Assembly (NCBI GenBank): GCA_000310025.1
Contig: FN648797.1
Span: 1-41,406 of the forward strand
Direction of reading: 5' to 3'
DNA from: Ectocarpus siliculosus
Lineage: Eukaryota > Sar > Phaeophyceae > Ectocarpales > Ectocarpaceae
Length of the DNA stretch: 41,406 bases
Shown: in pieces, positions 34,701-41,406 of the stretch
How the letters are laid out: each line of letters begins with the position of its first letter
Position numbering within the stretch: the first letter of the stretch is position 1
The notes under the pieces: model-generated
The model's input: only the letters and a program-made list of their open reading frames with translations
Databases searched by the model: none
Told to the model about the DNA's origin: nothing
Made by a program: the position numbers and the translations under genes

Positions 34701-37700
34701 GCTCGTCTCGTTTTCGATGTGACAGGCTATTGCTGTCTTTTGCGAGACTGGATCAAGGCGTTGCGGTGATTCCTTCTCAGCCTAATGCTGCTTCCCCGAA
34801 TTTGTTTCTAGGCGCTTTGTGCCTGCCGACAAAGTAATGTCGACATGGTGCTTGCGTGCTGGCGGAGGCTGGACTCGGCGATTGCGTTGCGATAACCTAG
34901 CATCGTTGGGCAGCGTTTTTTCCTCCCTGAACCGCAGGTTTTCCCGAACACACGAACGACTCAGTGCATGCTCGTGTTGCAGTACATCGGCTCTGCGGGG
35001 GGTCGTCCCCTGACTCATTTTGCTGTTGACGCTCTTTCTGTGCTCCACGTTTGTCGGGTTGTTTCGTATTTTGGATGCCCTCGGGATCGTTCTGAAGAAT
35101 GCCCGAGGCCCAGAGTGCCGAATTTGAAAACTCTACAGAAACCTTTGCGGGACACACAACCATGGCTTCTCGCACGTTCTCGCCCGAACCCATTAAGATA
35201 CTGGTGTCAAAAGGGTTTGCATGGTTATCTACCCTCTACGTCTTACTAGACATGGGGCTGAGAATATTTCAGATTGATGCGTCCTGTTTTTTCTGTATCC
35301 CAATATCACACGTGTGCACCAACGTCGGTGATGGTGTGTCTCTGTTCCTGTTCCTGGTGTTGTCCGCCGTTTTCCGTACGGAAATGATGGGTCTGGCAGG
35401 AAGGAGTTGCACAGCTGAGACCGCCGCTTGCGGCGGATTTCTACAGCGAGAGCTTGCTTGACAAGGTAAGACAAACGCAGGCATACGAGTCGGCCGCCTT
35501 GTACACCCCCTTCAACTCGTGCTGCTCGCTTGTACAGCTTGCTTGTAACGGTGCAACCCCACGTCTTTTCTTCAAATTCGGATTCTCCTCGCATACCTGG
35601 ATTCCCTGTGGATTCCCTGTGGACACTATATCCACCAAGGCGTCTTCGGCTGTTTTCATCCGCACAGCGACCCAATGGTAGCGTGGGTTGCGTCGTAAAC
35701 CTACTGATTGCAGATGTGGGTGCGAATCTCTCTCGGGAGTGAAGAAATGGCAAATCTGCGGTGGAAAGCGATATTATTTACGGTCCGTGCACAACAATTT
35801 GTGCATTCACGTTTTGTGCGATAACTTTCTTTTGAAAAAGAATTGAAACGTGAAACAACGATGGTCGTGACCGCCTCGTCGAGATACGTCGATATCTGCA
35901 GAGTTTTTTTTGTTCTGACGATATGCAACAATTTTGACAACAATCATACACGGAACTCCCTGAACACGACATACATCCCCTCTGCATTCACGGAACCCTC
36001 GACCGTACCCCCGAAGCCCCCCCTCACCCTCTACATTACGGACACCACATGCTAGCATTTGTACAGATACCACGCAGACGCATGATCGACAACACCGTTG
36101 GGCGTTAAAAGGCACAAAATATGAACATTGACGGGTCTATACATGTACATAAACCTATACAAACACTCGGGGGCAGTCAATCGTAAGGGGTAAGTGCTGA
36201 AAAAAAGTAGAAGGCCAACATGAAAGAAACAGAAACATGCACAAGGCGCACAACAATCCGGCAAAGCTACCACGAACTCAAAAACACACACACATCACGA
36301 CGCAGCGTTCTCGGCCACGTCCATCAAAAATGCGCCGTCGTGGCCATCCGAGAGCGCGTCATCAGCGCCGGGAGATGGAAAATCATGTTGCAATGCCGGC
36401 TTCGGCTTCTTCGAAATCGCCTGACCATTGGCTCTGCGGCTGCCGAACTTCTTCTTCTTAGCCCGTCCCCTAGGCTTCCCCATGGTGCTTGCGTGCTTGT
36501 TTCGTGGTTTGGGCCGCAACGTGTGCGTGTTGTGCGCGCGTGCGTGTTGCCCCATCCAAAAAAACATTTCCCATGGGGACGGCACAACAAAATGTGGAAT
36601 ATCTCGGAAACCAGATTTTTCCCAACAAAACCCAGTAATACCGACCTAGATACTGAGGAGAGGAATCGATTGCCGCCGTTTATTTTGAAATCGGTCGGTT
36701 GGTTATCACCCAAAAAAGATTTCAAACTGATGCTCTACTGTCGATTTTTGAGCGATATCTCCGTCAATTCACAAAATTTCGAAAAAAAAAAAAAACCGAC
36801 CTGGCAAATTGCGAGACGCGTTCGAATCCGTAGAGTTTTTGTAAATCGGCATAGAACACGCCCCTGGAAAAAGAATTCAAGTTTTCCCGGTTTTGTGCCG
36901 ATAAAAAGTCAAGAAAAAAGAAAGAAAGAAAAACTTTCCGTCACTCCATGCGCCTGGAAACAGGGCGTTTGCCGGTACTTTCAGATGTCGGAACAACCAC
37001 CTGTGTGCAGAGAAAAGTTGTCATTTGTGCCGGGAATGTTTTGGATTTTCTGTTGTGCACGGACTACAGGAGTATGCACGGTCGCCCCGGTGGTCTAATT
37101 GGTATCCTCGAAACCTTCTAGAGGTCAGGTCAGGGGTTCGAATCCCGGCGTAAGCGAGCTTTTCTTGCAAAGTGAGTTGTTTCTCTCGCTTCCGCTCCTG
37201 GCCTAGTGGATAGCGCTAGTTCGTGTGTACACAGAGGGAAGAGAGTGCTGAACTCTTCTCGCATTAAAAATCGAAGGCAACGTACCGCAAAAGGGGACGG
37301 TAGAGAGGGGCCCTTCTGTGTGACCACGGGTTGGAGTATAACGGCACTAGTGCTGTGAGCGCTGATTTGAAGTGAGGACAAGAAAAAAAATGCACAGTAT
37401 CAAGGGAAGGGTGCTTTTTCGCGTTGTTGTCGAAGGCAGTCGCCGCAGACGGAAGGAGGGACAGCGACAAACCACGTCGTCCCTGTGCTGCCTTCCTTCT
37501 GTGCGATCCCGGTTGCTATGTTAAACAATAAACGAACGGTGTCCACTATAGTACAGAACACACACTCAACATACCCCAGCGTTGCTCAAGTTCTTGGTCT
37601 CGCGATTTTTATCTTGAAAGTGCGGGCAAGTGTTAGAGGCCCCCGTTCCTTCCCACGGGGGGGCTACCGTGCCCACCCACAGTAGTAAGAGTTGATCTGG

Positions 37701-40280
37701 GGACTATGTTCGCCCAGGACCGATGCAGATGAGTAAAACCTTGATTATCACACACAGTGTCCCTTCCAGCACGACATAAGTACAGTGAACACATGTGCGT
37801 GCTCTCTCTCGATGGGCCCCGCACTTGGACCCCCAATAGCATACCCCCCACACACATATACTCTCCAGATGGGATCTTGCATCCAAGTGCCCCAAACAGC
37901 AAGCACTAAGCATGCATTGCCCCAATTGAACTTGCACACCGCGTGTGCCTCCTTATGTAACCCTTGACATTTGGTCTAAAAACCAAGTCACATAAACCAT
38001 TGCCCTCCATGCTTGTGTGCTTCGTTGTTGGACCTCCTTTGTGCTGAAGGTCGCGCTAGCGCTGTTCCGGGTTCTCGTCCAGAAAGAGATCGGGTACAAG
38101 TCGGAGGAGCCTGGCTATGCTGGCCTCATCGACGAAGCCCAAAACTACATGGTGATACAGGCGAGTTCGGCCCCCGTTTTGGCAATATATGCGCGTTGCC
38201 ATCATTGCATGGCCACCCACCCGAGGGAGACGTCAAGGTGGCTTGTTGAAAGACATTTCCTTGTAGTGGGGGCTGGCGGCGGGGTGCCCACATTTTGCCA
38301 ATGCTTGCCCAAGCCACACACAGTCACAGGAGTCGTGTTATTGTTCTAAAGAGTAAGTAGGGTAGTTCGCGACTGTCGTTCAACCGAGCGGCCTTCAAAG
38401 AGGAAAAGCGGTGTCAACCTTTCGCCACGAGGCTCTCGCAGGTGTACCCGATTTGTGCGATGGCGTGGAGAGCGAATTTAGTTCTGATGACTTGCGGTGT
38501 CATCATTGACGGCAAAGTCCAAAGATTGATAAGTCGTAGCTCTTTTTCATTCGACGACCCCATTGAACGACGTCGCTTCAATGTATGTGCATAGATTTCC
38601 CTGGATCTTGCATGCGCATTCACTTGTTTTTGTTGTGGCCATACACCCTTGAGGGAATTGCTTAAGCTTCGGCTCTTGGCCCGACCGTACCGTCCTTGCC
38701 GCCTAGCAGCCGCTTTGCGAATACGTTTCCCGATTTACTTTGCACAGCCTGTTGAGGCACGTGTGCGTTCCCCTCCCCTCCAGTTCCTTTGCGCCTAGGC
38801 ATGCTGCGCATAGCGCTTATTGCGGCACATATTGTTGGTTTGTCGACGTCTCCCACGAGTTTACCCGCACGAACCCTCACACATCCCTTCCCGCCCCCGT
38901 ACCTTATTGTGCATGGTGAATCGCCAGGGCGCCTCAGTGGAAGATCAGCAAGACATGGTCGTTCGAGTTCTGACCACTATCGCCGGCCCCGCTGTTCCCC
39001 CTGTGTACAAGCTGTTCATGGCACCATGGCCGTGGGCACCTTTCCTGACCGCGTTTTTCACACCTCCCTTTTTCAAGGTACTCGCTACGCGCCCCTCTTG
39101 GAATGCTTGGTTTGGTACGTGCTTGGCTGTTGCAATGACGGAGTTTCTTTCCCAAACATGTACGCAAAAGGGTGCCTCGTTGAGAACATTTGTTGTACAG
39201 TGGATGCCTATCACTGTATTTGGCTGTTTGCGAAATGTCTGGGTCCGGATGTGTGATGCCTTTTTTCCTTCGTATTCGGATCCACGAATTTGAATCGACA
39301 AGCGAGTTGACGGTGTGCTGTAGCATAATGTTTTCCTCGAATGACTTCCTGCTGTTCTTTGACGTACGAAAGGCAGTACCGCACGGTGTCATCCTCTACT
39401 TTGGCTTCCCCTAATCGACCGTGTGGTATTTTCTTTGTTTCTTCATGGCGTCCCTGGCCGTATTTTTTCTGGAGTTTCTCGTCGGTCCGAACAAGCTTGA
39501 CGCGCGAAAGGATGACACCCCCGGCGGTGTGTTCGTGGAAAGGTGTCGATTTTTGGAGGAGACCAATTGCAAGGTGAGGTGTTACTGGTGATGCCGCTCT
39601 TGGTTTGCCCGCTTTATAGCCGCCGTAGCTCCCCCAACCCGCAACACTCATCGCTTGCGCTCGGGCCATGGCATGTCACCTGGTGGGACTTTACAGTACG
39701 GGCCATTGTTTGTTGTCGACATTCATGTCCAGCCACGGTTCCGTAGTACTTCTTTTTTCGGGACCTGACCATTGAGGCGTTTCGCTGCCAGCAAGCGTAA
39801 GCAGACTGTTTCTCAAAATGTTGTCACCCGCTACACCGCGCCCCCACCTTTCTCGATCCCAAAACACGCAAGTCGGTGGCTTGTCGTCGTAATGTGTTGC
39901 GAGGGTGTCAGGGTTAGGGCTCCACGTAACTCAATAGCATGATGGGTCGAAATTTCCCTGCTAGTTGCCCCCGGCCTGTGTTTCTCTTGGCGCAAAGACC
40001 CAAGTATCTAACATTCCTCTTGTGTGGCACGCCTTTCATGCAACGGGGTCAGGGGTTGTGCACAAACATGTGCAAGATCCCGACCGAACGTTTTTTCGAG
40101 GAGACGCTGGGCCTGACGATGGCGATGGAGCCAGACTTCGACACGTACGAGTGCCGCCTGAGCTTCGGCCTCGAGTCGCCCGCGATGGAAGAGGACGACA
40201 CAGTTCCTCGTGGCTGCCTATCTGGCTGCAGCTGCAAGGAGCTCGGGGCCGTGGTGGCTACCACGTGTTCGAAACAGTAG
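31704..40280 (+). CDS. D27: DWARF27-like beta-carotene isomerase (DUF4033), plastid-targeted
   Basis: Six exons, all phase 0: 31704-31949, 35415-35465, 38050-38151, 38928-39077, 39475-39573 and 40053-40280, totalling 291 residues, the usual D27 size. D27 proteins are plastid iron-binding isomerases that act on the C9 double bond of beta-carotene, the first step to strigolactones in plants; relatives in algae have less clear substrates. Hallmarks are VQKEIGYKSEEPGYAGLIDE, the FLVGP motif, ERCRFLEETNCKGLCTNMCK and IPTERFFEETLGL with MAMEPDF, then a Cys-rich end (GCLSGCSC). Residues 1-27 (TAFVASASLALLMPAKSF) look like a signal peptide plus a Phe-containing cleavage site, as in plastid proteins of algae with secondary red plastids. 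The start is the first of two adjacent ATGs, in a CACCATG context. The family call is very secure; substrate and product are inference. Confidence 0.92.
31950..35414 (+). other. Intron 1 of the D27-like gene
   Basis: A 3.5-kb intron starting with a GTAATG donor and ending with a TTGCACAG acceptor. It contains the 979-bp inverted-repeat element. Several open frames appear on both strands, but none has recognisable family motifs. Confidence 0.6.
32552..33530. mobile_element. 979-bp element with 21-bp terminal inverted repeats (hAT-like ends)
   Basis: The left end CAGTGTTGTTTTGCCGGGAT and the right end, read on the other strand, CAGTGCTGTTTTGCCGGGAT match over 21 bp with one T/C difference. The ends begin CAGTG, as is common in hAT-superfamily DNA transposons. 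I could not find a clear 8-bp target duplication (flanks end CAATGTTA and begin GCTAAGGT). It lies in intron 1 of the D27-like gene. No transposase is evident, so it is probably non-autonomous or decayed. A short minus-strand open frame inside (32581-32814, containing GVALAVNARYIEISPNN) is unexplained. Confidence 0.5.
35466..38049 (+). other. Intron 2 of the D27-like gene
   Basis: A 2.6-kb intron between a GTAAGA donor and a GCTGAAG acceptor. It holds SINE-like copy 1 and an A-rich tract near 36781. The 292-codon open frame at 36220-37098 is Arg/Lys-rich, lacks family motifs and runs through poly-A, so I regard it as chance. Confidence 0.55.
37084..37150 (+). repeat. tRNA-derived SINE-like element, copy 1
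   Basis: The sequence has an A-box-like TGGTCTAATTGG (37091-37102) and a B-box GGTTCGAATCC (37135-37145) at tRNA-like spacing, the internal RNA polymerase III promoter. The acceptor and T stems do not pair fully, so it is not a normal tRNA. Its first 28 bases are nearly identical to the element at 2590-2658. A second A-box-like segment, TGGCCTAGTGGATAGCG, begins at 37199. It is in intron 2 of the D27-like gene. Confidence 0.55.
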
Positions 40281-41406
40281 ACAGATTCCAAGTTCTCGGT
40301 ATGTATTCGATCCCCTCACGAGGTTGCTGCCTTTCTCATAGCCATATCTGCGAACACAACAATCAGTTTCTTGTGTGGCTCCTTCTGTCGAGAGTTGGGC
40401 ACTGCCGGTTGTGACGTAGTTTGTGATTTCCTCCATTTATTCATTTTTCTAGATGATATGCTTCGCAGTTCAAGACCGACCAACGCCTTTTCGCCGTCAA
40501 GCCCCTCTACGTGGTTGGATTGTTGTTGTCGATACCGCCCGTGGCTACACACTCAAGAGCCAACGTTGGTCCACTATGAACCGGTAGAACGTTGTTTTTC
40601 GGTTGTACCCCGGGCACGTAATGTCAAACAGGAGGATGTAGTTGGTGACTGTTCCGGCACCAATTTGCGAAGAATCAAGTGTCCTTTGGGCTGCTCCGTA
40701 TTTCAAAGGCGTTGTACAAGTTAGAGATCTATGTCGCTTGGTTGTCGCAATCCACCTTGACGTGTCGGCCCACGGTGGGCCCGGGGATAAGAAGCATCGA
40801 TTTAGAGTTGCCAGGTGGAGTCTCAATCTCATCTGTTGGGCCGGACTCCAGCCTTTGTCCTTGGCGGTCTTGAAATGAAGGTTTAATGTTCTATGTAACT
40901 ACATGTAGTCGGCCCTGCTGGGTCCTACCTTCCACTTTCCATCGTTGCTTCCGTTACATGAGCTAAACGCGTTTCTCGCAGCGTGGTGCGTCCTCTAGGA
41001 CTTTGGCCTTGCGGTTCGTAATATTCGGAACGAAGGCATGAGGGCGACGGATCTTTGGACGTGGAATCGCAGCACGTTACGATGACACAAAATGTTTATG
41101 AAATTCTACAGCCTATTCTTTATAGTTTTTGACACCGTGCACGTGGGACGCATCTTTCTGCAAACGAAACGTCCTCACAGCGAAAGCCGTGCAGAAAGCA
41201 GCAGTCGGTTCTCCTGTTCGGTTAGGAATAGGACAGTTGGTCGGATCGATGCAAGAAACATAGTGTTGACCCCCCCCGCTAAACTTGTTCCTGAAAGCAT
41301 GAACCATGAGAAACCGTCCCAAAATCGTCTCACACATAATTTCTCGCCAAGGCCGGCTGAATCAGGGCTACAGTATGCACGTGGTAGATAGCAGGACAAA
41401 CAACGG
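40281..41406 (+). other. Probable 3' UTR of the D27-like gene and downstream DNA
   Basis: No recognisable coding sequence after the TAG at 40278-40280. Open frames here, including one of 99 codons at 41092-41391, have no family motifs. Long 3' UTRs are usual in brown algae. I cannot locate the polyadenylation site. Confidence 0.4.

Noticed and set aside
36220-37098. 292-codon plus-strand open frame, the longest in the window
   Set aside because: Arg/Lys-rich, runs through a poly-A tract, ends in the SINE-like element and has no recognisable domain; it lies in an intron of the D27-like gene.
37084-37150. Functional tRNA gene
   Set aside because: The A and B boxes are present but the acceptor and T stems do not pair properly.
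1-41406. CRISPR array, bacterial operon or prophage
   Set aside because: No regularly spaced repeats, no ribosome-binding-site-led gene runs; all recognised coding sequence is split by spliceosomal introns.

Overview
The window reads as nuclear DNA of an intron-rich eukaryote. Genes are split into many short exons (35-360 nt) by GT...AG introns, mostly of a few hundred bases, and no bacterial-style operons are visible. One gene encodes a plastid-type protein whose start has a hydrophobic signal followed by a Phe-containing cleavage region, as in the bipartite presequences of algae with secondary plastids. I infer a photosynthetic stramenopile, most likely a brown alga. That is inference: no marker gene is present.

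Two genes account for nearly all recognisable coding sequence, and they diverge from a gap of about 274 bp (31430-31703). On the minus strand, from about 31429 down to 4369 (possibly to 741 or beyond), lies a giant gene of about 54 exons. I rebuilt it by hand: each exon has its own acceptor and donor, and codon phase is kept across every junction, giving an open reading frame of about 2300 codons. In order the protein has a possible short signal peptide, lactonase-like beta-propeller repeats, a Pro/Thr/Ser hinge, a long REJ (receptor for egg jelly) / polycystin-1-like ectodomain, a GAIN-like region with a GPS autoproteolysis motif, a first membrane helix, and a multi-pass membrane domain carrying an IQ motif. 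It resembles the polycystin-1/PKDREJ class of cell-surface receptors, but no PLAT domain is visible and the N-terminus is a propeller. The last transmembrane exon occurs twice (4369-4537 and 741-1016).

On the plus strand, six exons from 31704 to 40280 encode a 291-residue DWARF27-like (DUF4033) protein, the carotenoid isomerase family, with the conserved Cys-rich C-terminal block.

The long introns hold repeats: two copies of a tRNA-derived SINE-like sequence (2590-2658 and 37084-37150), a 979-bp element with 21-bp terminal inverted repeats starting CAGTG (32552-33530), CCCATGGG palindromes, a short interstitial telomere-like tract and a GGGGT repeat. The right end (40281-41406) is probably 3' UTR and intergenic DNA. 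The two genes have no obvious joint function; one is a surface receptor, the other a plastid carotenoid enzyme.
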